Positions 16,937 to 25,229 of a stretch of 64,000 nt of DNA are shown piece by piece. The DNA is from Pseudolabrys sp035718275 (GTDB lineage Bacteria > Pseudomonadota > Alphaproteobacteria > Rhizobiales > Xanthobacteraceae), in NCBI GenBank assembly GCA_035718275.1, contig DASTHI010000031.1, forward strand, positions 248,001-312,000, in the 5' to 3' direction. The notes below the pieces were generated by a model. It saw only the letters and a list, made by a program, of their open reading frames with translations. It was not told the origin of the DNA and did not search any database. Both the position numbers and the translations under genes were made by a program. Positions within the stretch are counted from its first letter, which is position 1. Each line of letters begins with the position of its first letter.

Positions 16937-18541
16937 ATGATCGGCACAACCGAAATGCTCTTCGTGATGCTGGCCGTTCTGGCGGCAGCAGCAATCATTG
17001 CCCAGCGGCTCAAGACCGCGCCTTCGATCATCCTGATGCTCGCAGGAGTCGCTATGGCGCTGATACCCGGATTGCCAGTCATTGAACTCACGCCCGAAAT
17101 TGTGCTCCTCGTCATTCTTCCGCCGCTCATCTATTCGGCTGGGGTTGCGATGAGCTGGCGTGAATTCCGATTCAATCTAAGACCAATTACGCTGCTTGCA
17201 TTCGGTTGCGTCGTGTTCACCACCTGCGCCGTTGCCGCGGCAGCGCACTATCTGCTCAATTTCGAGTGGGCCGTCGCTTTTGTGCTTGGTGCGATCGTTG
17301 CGCCTCCGGACGTGGTTGCGCCCTTGACGATCGCCCGACGATTGGCGCTGCCCCGGCGGCTGCTCGTGATTTTGGAAGGCGAAGGCCTGGCCAACGATGC
17401 AACGGCGCTGATCCTTTACCGTTTTGCAGTCGCTGCGGCAGCAACTGGCGCCTTCTCGCTGCCGAAGGCAAGCGGCACGTTTGCCCTGATTGTTGTTGGG
17501 GAGATCATCTATGGGATCGCTGTGGGTTGGGTCAGCCTTCGACTGCGGAAATGGGCTCACGATCCAAAGATCGAGATCACGCTCTCGCTGATGACTCCGT
17601 ATGTCGCATTCTGGCTGCCGGAACACCTTGGCGGATCCGGAGTGCTGGCTACAGTCGCCTGCGGGCTCTATGTGAGCTGGACCGGGCCGCGCCTAATCTC
17701 ATCGGCGACGCGCCTGCAGGGAATTTTCTTCTGGGACCTGCTGGTCTACCTGGTCGAAGGTGTCGTTTTTCTCCTTACCGGGCTGCAGGCACACACGTTG
17801 ATCCACCAGGTACAGACCTTTTCGGCCCATGATCTCGCGGTGGCGACGGCCTGGACTACCCTGATCGCGATCGCGGCAAGGTTCATCTGGGTTTTCCCGG
17901 CGACATATGTTCCGCGGATCATTCCCTCGCTCGCCCGACGCGATCCGTCACCACCCTGGCAACTGCCGTTCGCATTGGCTTTCATCGGAGTCCGCGGGGT
18001 CGTTTCGCTCGCGGCGGCACTCGCCATCCCATACAGCCTCGCCAATGGAGAGCCTTTTCCACACCGCGACCTGATTCTTTTCGTTGCATTCGGCGTCATC
18101 ATCATCACTCTCGTAGTTCAAGGATTGATGTTGCCGCTGGTTGCACGATGGCTTGGACTGGCGCGTTTCGCAGATCAAGAGCGGTCAGGTCAGATCCAGT
18201 CCGAGATTGAAGCGCGCACGTCAGCGCTCGAACAGGTTGAACAGCGGCTGGCAAAAGTGATTCAAGACCGTGAACTGCCCCAGGACGTGATCGAACTGCT
18301 TCGCACGCGCAACCAGAGCCGGCGCCAGATTCTGCCGAACAATATGGAAGACATGCTGGACCATATGCGCCAGAGCGCGGCGCTGAAAAAAGAGCTGATC
18401 GACGCCGAAAGGGATTTCATCTATCAGCTCCTGCGTGACGGCAAGATCACTGATGAGGCGCGACGACGGATCGAATACGAGCTCGATCTGGAAGAGGCGG
18501 GCGTTGCTAATCGCGGCAGGGATGGGGGTGGCTGGATGTGA
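16937..18541 (+). CDS. CPA1-type Na+/H+ antiporter
   Basis: Cytoplasmic-membrane cation/proton exchanger for pH and sodium homeostasis. About 12 membrane helices fill residues ~1-420. Key CPA1 motifs are LEGEGLANDATALILYRFAV (ion-binding Asp and Asn region) and FIGVRGVVSLAAALAIP. A cytosolic tail of ~120 residues is charged and helical (EQVEQRLAKVIQD, LRDGKITDEARRRIEYEL). ~534 residues from the ATG at 16937, just after the DUF1345 stop. The much longer upstream open frame overlaps the DUF1345 gene and is not real. Ion specificity cannot be read from sequence. Confidence 0.92.
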   Translation: MIGTTEMLFVMLAVLAAAAIIAQRLKTAPSIILMLAGVAMALIPGLPVIELTPEIVLLVILPPLIYSAGVAMSWREFRFNLRPITLLAFGCVVFTTCAVAAAAHYLLNFEWAVAFVLGAIVAPPDVVAPLTIARRLALPRRLLVILEGEGLANDATALILYRFAVAAAATGAFSLPKASGTFALIVVGEIIYGIAVGWVSLRLRKWAHDPKIEITLSLMTPYVAFWLPEHLGGSGVLATVACGLYVSWTGPRLISSATRLQGIFFWDLLVYLVEGVVFLLTGLQAHTLIHQVQTFSAHDLAVATAWTTLIAIAARFIWVFPATYVPRIIPSLARRDPSPPWQLPFALAFIGVRGVVSLAAALAIPYSLANGEPFPHRDLILFVAFGVIIITLVVQGLMLPLVARWLGLARFADQERSGQIQSEIEARTSALEQVEQRLAKVIQDRELPQDVIELLRTRNQSRRQILPNNMEDMLDHMRQSAALKKELIDAERDFIYQLLRDGKITDEARRRIEYELDLEEAGVANRGRDGGGWM

Positions 18542-18556
18542 TCCTGCGGACCAGAA

Positions 18557-19465
18557 TCAGCTCGATCGGTTCACCAATGCAAGCCCGCCGGCGACCAGCG
18601 CCACCGCCGCAGCAAACGCCGGCGTCAGTGGTTCATCAAGAACGAGATGCCCCGCCGCCACGCCGAAGAGCGGCGTCAGAAATGTAAATGCGGAAAGGCG
18701 TGTCGCCGAATATCGTGCGATCAGCGCGAACCACACCACGAAGGTCACACTGACAACCCACACCGTCTGATACGCCAGCGAGCCAAGCGCGAGCAGTGAC
18801 GGGACCCGCATGATCTTCTCGTCCATCAGTGCAGCCGTCGCAGCCATTATCGGCGCCGAGACCACGAGCTGATAAAGCATGACTTTTTCGGGCGACACGC
18901 GCGTGAGCGAACTCGCCTTTATGATCAATGTTGTCGCGGCCCAGAAGAGTGCCGCGCCGACCATCATCATATCTCCGGTAAACTGACGCGGATCGAGCGC
19001 CGGTGTCGGCACGCCGAAAGCGATGATCATGCCGGCAAAGGAGAACGCCAGACCAAGCCATTGCGCGATCCCAAAACGATCGGCAGGAAGAACGATGCGC
19101 GCGCCGAGCACGACAAAAAAGGGTGCGAGATAGATGAAGAGGACGGCGCGCGTGGCTGTGGTGTAGAGGAGTCCGCGGTAGATCAGGATGAACTCGATTG
19201 CAAAGAAAAGACCGGCAGCGAGTCCCGGCCACAGGGTACCGTCGCGGCTGAAAAGCTTGGTGCCGCGCACCGCACACCAGATGCAGATCAAAAGCGCGGC
19301 GCCCGCGGAGCGAATAGCGGCCTGAATGACTGGCGGGACGTCATGGATCGCAAGTTTGGTCGCGACCTGATTGAAGCCCCATGAAAGGCACAGGACGACC
19401 ACAATGGCCGCGGCCAAAGCGTCGAGCGGACGCGTCGTTGAAGTGTGGGATGGTGGGGACGACAA
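18557..19465 (-). CDS. EamA/DMT-superfamily exporter
   Basis: Ten-helix inner-membrane transporter made of two EamA repeats (about residues 15-145 and 160-300), usually an exporter of metabolites or amino acids. Typical features are LCLSWGFNQVATKLAI in helix 1 and LTPLFGVAAGHLVLDEPLTP in the last repeat, the canonical LxPxFAxxxxxxxLxE region. 302 residues. The start is a TTG without a clear Shine-Dalgarno site, so it could be a few codons off. Convergent with the antiporter, 15 bases between stops. Substrate unknown. Confidence 0.88.
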   Translation of the reverse strand: MSSPPSHTSTTRPLDALAAAIVVVLCLSWGFNQVATKLAIHDVPPVIQAAIRSAGAALLICIWCAVRGTKLFSRDGTLWPGLAAGLFFAIEFILIYRGLLYTTATRAVLFIYLAPFFVVLGARIVLPADRFGIAQWLGLAFSFAGMIIAFGVPTPALDPRQFTGDMMMVGAALFWAATTLIIKASSLTRVSPEKVMLYQLVVSAPIMAATAALMDEKIMRVPSLLALGSLAYQTVWVVSVTFVVWFALIARYSATRLSAFTFLTPLFGVAAGHLVLDEPLTPAFAAAVALVAGGLALVNRSS

Positions 19466-19587
19466 TTTGAGGAAGTCCAGGCACTGCGCGGGTGAGCATC
19501 ATTATCGCAACGAGAATGCGCTGTCATCGCCGCCCGTGGGCCATGAAGTTCGTGGAACCGGAGGATAGACAGGACCGCGCTGCAATC

Positions 19588-20085
19588 TCATGCAGCACGA
19601 CAGTGCGTGCAAAGGCCGGAGATTTCGATCACGGGCGTCTTCGGCACGAAGCCGGCAGCCCGAGACGCGTTCTTGATCGTATCGGCAACGGCTTCGGACG
19701 CGGCTTCGCCCACCGCGCCGCATTGCTCGCATATCAGGAACACGACTGGCGCCATGCTTTCATGATTGTGCACGCAGGCAATGAATGCGTTTCGGCTCTC
19801 GATTCGATGCACGAGATTCTGCTCGCGCAGAAAATCGAGTGCCCGATAAATGGTGATCGGCGCCGGCCGCGCGCCTCGCAAGGCCAGTCGATCAATCAAT
19901 TCATAGGCGCCGAGCGGGTGATGACTAGCCAGCAAAGCCTCGAGCACCCGGCGGCGAATTGGCGTGAGCCGCTCCTTTCGGGCGCAACAGATCGTTTCCG
20001 CGTAGGCAATGGCATCGGTAGCGCACCGCGTGTGGTCGTGATCAGGTTTCGGAAAGACCGATCGGGCAGCTGATTTTTTGGCCAT
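19588..20085 (-). CDS. zur: Fur-family repressor, Zur-like
   Basis: Metal-dependent DNA-binding repressor. The winged helix spans about residues 38-100 (LTPIRRRVLEALLASHHPLG, then ITIYRALDFLREQNLVHRIE). Two CxxC pairs at 119/122 and 159/162 form the structural zinc site, and His106/His108 in CVHNHES belong to the regulatory site. The Cys-rich pattern and HNH spacing fit Zur (zinc) better than Fur or Irr. No znuABC genes are adjacent, so the zinc assignment is by sequence only. Divergent from bdhA. Confidence 0.85.
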   Translation of the reverse strand: MAKKSAARSVFPKPDHDHTRCATDAIAYAETICCARKERLTPIRRRVLEALLASHHPLGAYELIDRLALRGARPAPITIYRALDFLREQNLVHRIESRNAFIACVHNHESMAPVVFLICEQCGAVGEAASEAVADTIKNASRAAGFVPKTPVIEISGLCTHCRAA

Positions 20086-20150
20086 GTCATTCGCTTTCGC
20101 ATTGGAGTGTACGTCAAACGGACATGAGGCCGAAGCAGAGAAAAACTATA

Positions 20151-20164
20151 TTGCACTGCAGCAA
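20151..20164 (+). promoter_or_regulatory. Candidate PhaR-type TGC-rich operator upstream of bdhA
   Basis: TTGCACTGCAGCAA contains outer TTGC/GCAA arms around a CTGCAG palindrome, 54 bases before the bdhA start. PhaR of Paracoccus is known to bind TGC-rich inverted sequences (CTGC-spacer-GCAG type). The phaR gene is in this window and bdhA serves PHB breakdown, so control by PhaR is plausible. The spacing differs from the published consensus; this is a weak, pattern-based call. Confidence 0.33.
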
Positions 20165-20217
20165 AAATCGGAGCAGGTTGCCGGCTGTCTTGTTCGCCAA
20201 AGCGCTATGAGGATCAA

Positions 20218-21000
20218 ATGCTGAAAAACAAAACAGCGCTCGTCACCGGATCCACATCCGGTATCGGCCTTGCAATTGCACGCGCGCTCGCTGCCGAGGG
20301 CGCCAACATCATGCTCAATGGTTTCGGCGACAAGGGCGCGATCGAAAAAATCCGCACAGGGATAGAAAATGAATTTCGGGTGACGGCCAGATACTCGGCG
20401 GCCGACATGAGCAGACCGCCGGAAATTGCCGAACTCGTGCGCGAGACAGAGAAAGATTTCGGCCGGCTCGACGTGCTCGTCAACAATGCCGGAATCCAGC
20501 ACGTCGCCAACATCGAGGATTTTCCTATTGAAAAATGGGACGCAATCATTTCGATCAATTTGTCATCTTCATTCCACACCATCCGCGCGGCGGTGCCTGG
20601 AATGAAAACACGCCATTGGGGACGCATCATCAACATCGCTTCTGCGCACGGATTGGTCGCCAGCACGCAAAAGGTCGCATACGTCGCCGCCAAGCATGGT
20701 CTTGTGGGACTTACAAAGGTGGTTGCGATGGAAACGGCGAATGCCGGGATCACTTGCAATGCCATTTGCCCCGGTTGGGTACTCACGCCTCTGGTGCAGC
20801 AGCAAATTGATGCGCGCGCTAGAGCAAGCGGCAGGAGCGTGCGAGAGGAAGAAGTCACACTTTTGTCGGAAAAGCAGCCGATGCACCAATTCACCAGTCC
20901 TGAGAGCATCGGGGCACTTGCCGTATTCCTTTGCAGCGAATCTGCAGCGACCGTGACCGGCTCTGCCTATTCCATCGACGGCGGCTGGGTCTCCCAGTGA
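20218..21000 (+). CDS. bdhA: D-3-hydroxybutyrate dehydrogenase
   Basis: NAD-dependent SDR that oxidises (R)-3-hydroxybutyrate to acetoacetate during PHB mobilisation. It has the cofactor loop VTGSTSGIGLAIARAL, the catalytic Ser142, and Tyr155-x3-Lys159 in KVAYVAAKHG. The C-terminal half carries the bdhA hallmarks ICPGWVLTPLVQQQIDARA and EKQPMHQFTSPESIG, where the QQQID and KQP segments bind substrate. 260 residues, typical. ATGAGGATCAA precedes the ATG. It is followed by a patatin gene, a pairing also known from Legionella and rhizobia. Confidence 0.96.
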   Translation: MLKNKTALVTGSTSGIGLAIARALAAEGANIMLNGFGDKGAIEKIRTGIENEFRVTARYSAADMSRPPEIAELVRETEKDFGRLDVLVNNAGIQHVANIEDFPIEKWDAIISINLSSSFHTIRAAVPGMKTRHWGRIINIASAHGLVASTQKVAYVAAKHGLVGLTKVVAMETANAGITCNAICPGWVLTPLVQQQIDARARASGRSVREEEVTLLSEKQPMHQFTSPESIGALAVFLCSESAATVTGSAYSIDGGWVSQ

Positions 21001-21109
21001 GCTCTCAGCCATTCGCGATCCACAAATATCATCCGCCTCGGGATAGATGCCGACGATAGCTTTGACGTCGTGATCTGGCGGCATTTGCGAACAACATCAC
21101 AGAGACTCC

Positions 21110-22195
21110 ATGATCGAATTTCTCACCCGTGCATTCAGCGGAAGTAAACCGGCAACGCCGAAGCAGCCCAAGCGCGTCAACCTGGCGCTGCAGGGCGGAG
21201 GCACCCATGGCGCCTTCACCTGGGGCGTGCTTGATCATCTGCTCGAGGATGGTCGCATCTCCGTTGAAGGAATTTCCGGAACCTCGGCCGGCGCTGTGAA
21301 TGCGGTGATGCTCGCCGATGGCTTGCGGCGTGGCGGCAATGCGGAAGCCCGCAAACGCTTAGCCGATTTCTGGAAAGCCGCCAGCATCGGAGGCGACTTG
21401 CCTCCGGTCCAGCGCGCAGTGCTCAATCGCTTGTTCTCACTGCTGCCGAACGAGGGATCCCCGACCTTGGACTGGCTGTCAGCGTGGTCGCGGTATTTAT
21501 CACCGTACGATGTCAATCCACTCAATATCAATCCGCTGAGGGACCTTATTGAGCGCTTTGTAGACTTCGAGGGATTGCGTAACGAGCCGCGCGAGATTTT
21601 CATCGCTGCCACCAATGTGCAAACCGGGCGCTTGCACATCTTTCCACACGAAAAGATATCTGCCGAGGCGGTCATGGCATCCGCCTGCCTGCCTGCGGTG
21701 TTCCGCGCCGTTCAAATCGACGGCGTGTCGTATTGGGATGGCGGATATCTAGGCAATCCGGTGATCCATCCGTTTCTGCGTACAACTGCGACCGAAGACG
21801 TGCTCATCGTGCAGATCAATCCGCTCGTCCGCAAAAAGCTCCCGACGTCCACTCGCGACATCATGAGTCGAGTGAACGAAATCACGTTCAACTCCCCGCT
21901 CATCGGTGAGTTGCGAGCCATCGAATTTGTCAACCGCCTGATCGATCAGGGGCGTCTCCCTCAGGGACAAGGCTCGAACGAATATCGCCGGATCAGGGTG
22001 CACCGCATTGTACTGGAGGGGCTGGGCGAGCGCTTCTCCAGCGCAAACCGGCTACGCAATGATTATAAATCGTTCGAGTTATTGCGTAGGCTCGGGCAAC
22101 GGGCGGCGCGACGGTTCCTTGACGCGCATTATGAGGACATCGGCATACGATCGAGCGTGGATCTTGGCGCCGAGCTATGCTCACTTTTGGCATGA
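21110..22195 (+). CDS. Patatin-like phospholipase
   Basis: Ser-Asp dyad lipase or esterase. The oxyanion loop is LQGGGTHGAFTWGVL (~residues 27-41), the nucleophile Ser59 is in GISGTSAGAVNA, and the Asp210 partner is in YWDGGYLGNP. 361 residues, no signal peptide. Its place after bdhA suggests a role in PHB or granule-lipid turnover, as proposed for the bdhA-patD pair in Legionella; the substrate here is not shown. The gap to bdhA is 109 bases. Confidence 0.9.
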   Translation: MIEFLTRAFSGSKPATPKQPKRVNLALQGGGTHGAFTWGVLDHLLEDGRISVEGISGTSAGAVNAVMLADGLRRGGNAEARKRLADFWKAASIGGDLPPVQRAVLNRLFSLLPNEGSPTLDWLSAWSRYLSPYDVNPLNINPLRDLIERFVDFEGLRNEPREIFIAATNVQTGRLHIFPHEKISAEAVMASACLPAVFRAVQIDGVSYWDGGYLGNPVIHPFLRTTATEDVLIVQINPLVRKKLPTSTRDIMSRVNEITFNSPLIGELRAIEFVNRLIDQGRLPQGQGSNEYRRIRVHRIVLEGLGERFSSANRLRNDYKSFELLRRLGQRAARRFLDAHYEDIGIRSSVDLGAELCSLLA

Positions 22196-22280
22196 CGAAT
22201 GTGCACGCCCTAAAGCCGGCTAGCAAAGAGTGGCTTTCGTGCCAACATAGACCGTGTAACCCTCGGAAGACCAGAAACGG

Positions 22281-22829
22281 ATGTCGCTCGTCAGCGCCCA
22301 GGTCGGCGAGACTCTTCTAGACATCGTTGTGAGCGATATTACCACGCTCGATGTCGATGCCGTCGTCAACGCCGCCAACCGCTCATTGCTCGGCGGAGGC
22401 GGCGTAGACGGCGCTATCCATCATGCTGCGGGTCCGCAGCTGCTTGCCGAATGCCGGACGCTCGGCGGATGCGAAACCGGATCGGCGAAGATCACGGGCG
22501 GATACCGTCTCAAGGCCAGGCACGTAATCCACGCAGTCGGCCCCGTCTGGCGTGGCGGCAACGAGAACGAGGAATCGCTGCTGGCGAGCTGCTACAGGAA
22601 GGCACTTGATCTCGCACGCGAGCATAATCTTCGTTCGATTGCCTACCCCGCGATTTCGACCGGCATTTACCGCTTCCCGGCCGATCTTGCGGCACGAATT
22701 GCGGTCGGCACAGTGGTAGCCGAAATCGCGGGGCAGCCGCGCGGCATCGCACGCGTGATATTCTGCTGTTTCGCGCAGGAAAGCGCGGAGCAGCACAGGA
22801 ACGCGTTCGCAGAACTCGGGCTGGTGTAG
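22281..22829 (+). CDS. Macro-domain O-acetyl-ADP-ribose deacetylase
   Basis: Single macro domain of 182 residues that hydrolyses O-acetyl-ADP-ribose and may remove ADP-ribose from proteins. The adenosine-binding Asp is in SDITTLDVDAVVNAANRSLL and the catalytic loop is GGGGVDGAIHHAAGP. The second loop is PAISTGIYRFPADLAA. These match the MacroD/YmdB type. No ADP-ribosyltransferase, sirtuin or DraG-like partner is nearby, so it looks like a stand-alone housekeeping enzyme. GGAAGACC lies upstream of the ATG. Confidence 0.92.
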   Translation: MSLVSAQVGETLLDIVVSDITTLDVDAVVNAANRSLLGGGGVDGAIHHAAGPQLLAECRTLGGCETGSAKITGGYRLKARHVIHAVGPVWRGGNENEESLLASCYRKALDLAREHNLRSIAYPAISTGIYRFPADLAARIAVGTVVAEIAGQPRGIARVIFCCFAQESAEQHRNAFAELGLV

Positions 22830-22904
22830 CTCTCGGCCTTCACGATCTTCGCTGGTCAGCTAGGAATGGCGCTCTGGCTGCGGAGAAACCCCGCTCACTG
22901 CCGA

Positions 22905-23705
22905 TCAGATCCTCTTCGGCTCGACATCAAGGCGTACGATCCAATTCTCCATGCCGGCCTTAACAGCAGGGTAGAGCTTGAGAACTTCCGGGTCATGCCC
23001 GGGGATAATGTGGTTTCGTGAGCTCGCGAGTTTTCTCAACGTTTTGTAGCCCTCAAGCGTATCGCCGACGCTATAGGTGATCGGGAATACCCGGCCTTCA
23101 TCGATATGCGAATAGAGGTGACAGCTGTCGGATGCAATCACGATATAACCGCGGTCGGTCTTTACGCGCACGCACTGCAAGCCTTTCGAATGGCCGCCGA
23201 TCCTATGAACTGTAATGCCGGGAGCTAGTTCTTCGACGCCGTCGTGGAATTCCACGCGATAGGCAAAAATCTTCCGCACCATCTCGATGACGTCGACCTC
23301 GCTGAACGGGATCCTGAGTGTTTGATGGCACATGCAGCGGCCGGTCGCATAGGCAATTTCGGTGTCTTGAATATGGTAGCGGGCACGAGGAAACAGGGCA
23401 TGGTTTCCGGCATGGTCCCAATGCATATGCGTCGCGATAACGTGTTCCACCTTGTCCGGCATGACGCCAAGAGCCTGTAGACCGTCCCCTACAGGATGGA
23501 TGATCTCGCGCGCGCGCTCCCGTGCGGCCGCTTCATCGAACCCGGTGTCGCAGATGAAGATGCCATGCGGACCTTTGATGACCCAGACGTAGTACGCAAT
23601 CGAGGTCATTTCATCATGCGGATCGCCGAAAATGTAATTTTCGGAACGTCGGCGCGCGTGCGTAGCGTAACAGACGGCATAGACCTCGTGCGTATCTTCA
23701 GCCAT
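22905..23705 (-). CDS. N-acyl-homoserine-lactonase-like metallo-hydrolase
   Basis: Metallo-beta-lactamase-fold hydrolase in the AHL lactonase (AttM/AiiA-like) branch. The dinuclear zinc motif is THMHWDHAGNH, with His93, His95, Asp97 and His98; further ligands lie in HRIGGHSKGLQCV and IASDSCHLYSHI. 266 residues, typical. Quorum quenching is one possibility, but many relatives open other lactones. It overlaps the preceding dehydrogenase gene by 8 bases, so the substrate may be a lactone whose hydroxyacid product feeds that enzyme. GGAAG precedes the ATG. Confidence 0.85.
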   Translation of the reverse strand: MAEDTHEVYAVCYATHARRRSENYIFGDPHDEMTSIAYYVWVIKGPHGIFICDTGFDEAAARERAREIIHPVGDGLQALGVMPDKVEHVIATHMHWDHAGNHALFPRARYHIQDTEIAYATGRCMCHQTLRIPFSEVDVIEMVRKIFAYRVEFHDGVEELAPGITVHRIGGHSKGLQCVRVKTDRGYIVIASDSCHLYSHIDEGRVFPITYSVGDTLEGYKTLRKLASSRNHIIPGHDPEVLKLYPAVKAGMENWIVRLDVEPKRI

Positions 23706-24594
23706 GACTTCCGGTACCCACGGTCACGCCGGCGCGCTTTTCGATCATCTTCACGATTACCGTGAAGTCACTCTCGCCGCCGAACTCGGTACTTGTGCTC
23801 TCCCATTGCTCGAGAACCACACGCATCACGGAGCTCGGGACGCTCAATCCTTTCGCCTCCTCAACGCAAAGCCGAACGTCCTTCAGCATGAGAGCGGTGG
23901 CAAAGCCATAGTCGAAACTTCGCGGCAGAACGGCCTGCGGAAATTTCGCATCGGAAGCCGTTGTGCGGCCGGAGCCCGCGTTGATGACATCAATCATGAC
24001 GGATGGGTCGAGCCCTGCCTTGACTCCCATCGCAACCGCCTCGGAGGTTGCAGCCATCGCGGTCGCGGAGAGAAAATTATTGGCGAGCTTCATGGTCTGC
24101 GCCATTCCGGGCTTCTCGCCGATCACGAAAACTTTTCCAAACACGGCAAGTACATCCTTCACCAACTCAATTTCGGCCTTGGGTCCTGACACCATCACGG
24201 CCAGCGTTCCTTTTCGGGCTCCGCCAACGCCACCGCTCACGGGCGAGTCGATCTGGACGATGCCCTTCTTCGCCAGGGCGGCCGCGATCATGACGGCAAC
24301 GCGGGAGCCTGTCGTGGACAGATCGATGAACCGTTTGATGCGCTTTCCCTGAATTACGCCGCCCTCCCCGATGGCAACTTTTTCCGAGATTTGCAGAGAG
24401 GGCAGGCTGGCCATGACGGTCTCGACACGGTTGGCAACTTCGGCGGGCGAAGCCGCGAGCTGCGCGCCCAGGGCAATGAGCGGTGCTGTCGCGTCGTTGC
24501 GGGTGTCGTAAACGACTAGCCTGTGGCCGGCGTCGATGAGGCGGCGGGCCATCGGCTGTCCCATGTTTCCGAGTCCGATGAAGCCGATTTCCAT
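23698..24594 (-). CDS. Beta-hydroxyacid dehydrogenase (3-hydroxyisobutyrate dehydrogenase family)
   Basis: NAD(P)-dependent oxidoreductase, likely acting on a small beta-hydroxyacid such as 3-hydroxyisobutyrate or tartronate semialdehyde. The N-terminal Rossmann loop is IGFIGLGNMGQPMARRL, the substrate loop is DSPVSGGVGGARKGTLAVM, and the catalytic Lys lies in MKLANNFLSATAMAA. ~298 residues, typical length. Its stop overlaps the lactonase-like gene, forming a two-gene unit divergent from the MarR-emrAB operon. Substrate unknown. Confidence 0.88.
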   Translation of the reverse strand: MEIGFIGLGNMGQPMARRLIDAGHRLVVYDTRNDATAPLIALGAQLAASPAEVANRVETVMASLPSLQISEKVAIGEGGVIQGKRIKRFIDLSTTGSRVAVMIAAALAKKGIVQIDSPVSGGVGGARKGTLAVMVSGPKAEIELVKDVLAVFGKVFVIGEKPGMAQTMKLANNFLSATAMAATSEAVAMGVKAGLDPSVMIDVINAGSGRTTASDAKFPQAVLPRSFDYGFATALMLKDVRLCVEEAKGLSVPSSVMRVVLEQWESTSTEFGGESDFTVIVKMIEKRAGVTVGTGSHG

Positions 24595-24699
24595 ATGCGA
24601 GGTTCCCGTTTTTGGAGACGGCGGGGACTTTGCCCCACGCCGGCTGGCCCGTCACCCGCGCGAAACGCAAGACCCTGCTCTGCCAAAATCACATATTGA

Positions 24700-24720
24700 G
24701 CTTATTATAAGCAAGCTTAT
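24700..24720. promoter_or_regulatory. Overlapping palindromes, candidate MarR operator
   Basis: GCTTAT-T-ATAAGC (24700-24712) overlaps a second inverted repeat, ATAAG-4-CTTAT (24707-24720), in an AT-rich island between the divergent dehydrogenase and MarR genes. MarR proteins usually bind such 16-20 base palindromes near their own promoter. It lies 26 bases before the MarR ATG, so binding would block transcription of the efflux operon. Position and symmetry are seen; protein binding is inferred. Confidence 0.55.
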
Positions 24721-24746
24721 TATTTAGCAGTAGATTAGGAGGAGAG

Positions 24747-25226
24747 ATGGTCTGCATGGCAGCACCCATACGACGCGAATTTGCCTTTATGATCATGGAC
24801 GTAGCTCGTCTGCTCAGGACCTATGCCGACCAGCGCGCTCGCCAGTTCGGGATCTCACGCGCCCAATGGGCCGTACTGATCCGCATTCATCGCCACGAAG
24901 GCCTTAAGCAATCGGAACTTGCGGACGTCCTCGATCTTCAGCCGATCACGCTGACACGTTTGCTCGACCGACTCGCCGCGAATGGGCTGATCGAGCGCCG
25001 CGCCGACGCGAATGATCGCCGCGCCAATCGCCTTTATTTGAAACCTGCGGCAAAACCTCTGCTCGACCGGCTTGGCGAACTCGGCGCCGACATGATGGAG
25101 ACGGTGCTTCACGGAATCTCATCGCAATCCATTGAGCGCATGCTCAAGGAACTTGGCACCGTAAAAACCAACCTGCGTTCGGCGATCGCCCGTACCCCAA
25201 ATCAGCAGCAAGCAGCGAATGGATAG
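24747..25226 (+). CDS. MarR-family regulator of the EmrAB-type efflux operon
   Basis: Winged-helix repressor, 159 residues. The DNA-binding core runs about 48-105: QSELADVLDLQPITLTRLLD, then GLIERRADANDRRANRLYL, the family wing motif. A strong AGGAGGAG precedes the ATG. It lies 3 bases before the HlyD-type gene, so regulator and pump are one operon. By family analogy, a toxic ligand releases it from the overlapping palindromes just upstream. Ligand unknown. Confidence 0.92.
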   Translation: MVCMAAPIRREFAFMIMDVARLLRTYADQRARQFGISRAQWAVLIRIHRHEGLKQSELADVLDLQPITLTRLLDRLAANGLIERRADANDRRANRLYLKPAAKPLLDRLGELGADMMETVLHGISSQSIERMLKELGTVKTNLRSAIARTPNQQQAANG

Positions 25227-25229
25227 CTG

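Noticed and set aside
22281..24594. Macro-domain and lactonase genes as a defence or toxin-antitoxin island
   Set aside because: No ADP-ribosyltransferase, nuclease, mobile element or composition shift is visible; both look like ordinary metabolic genes.
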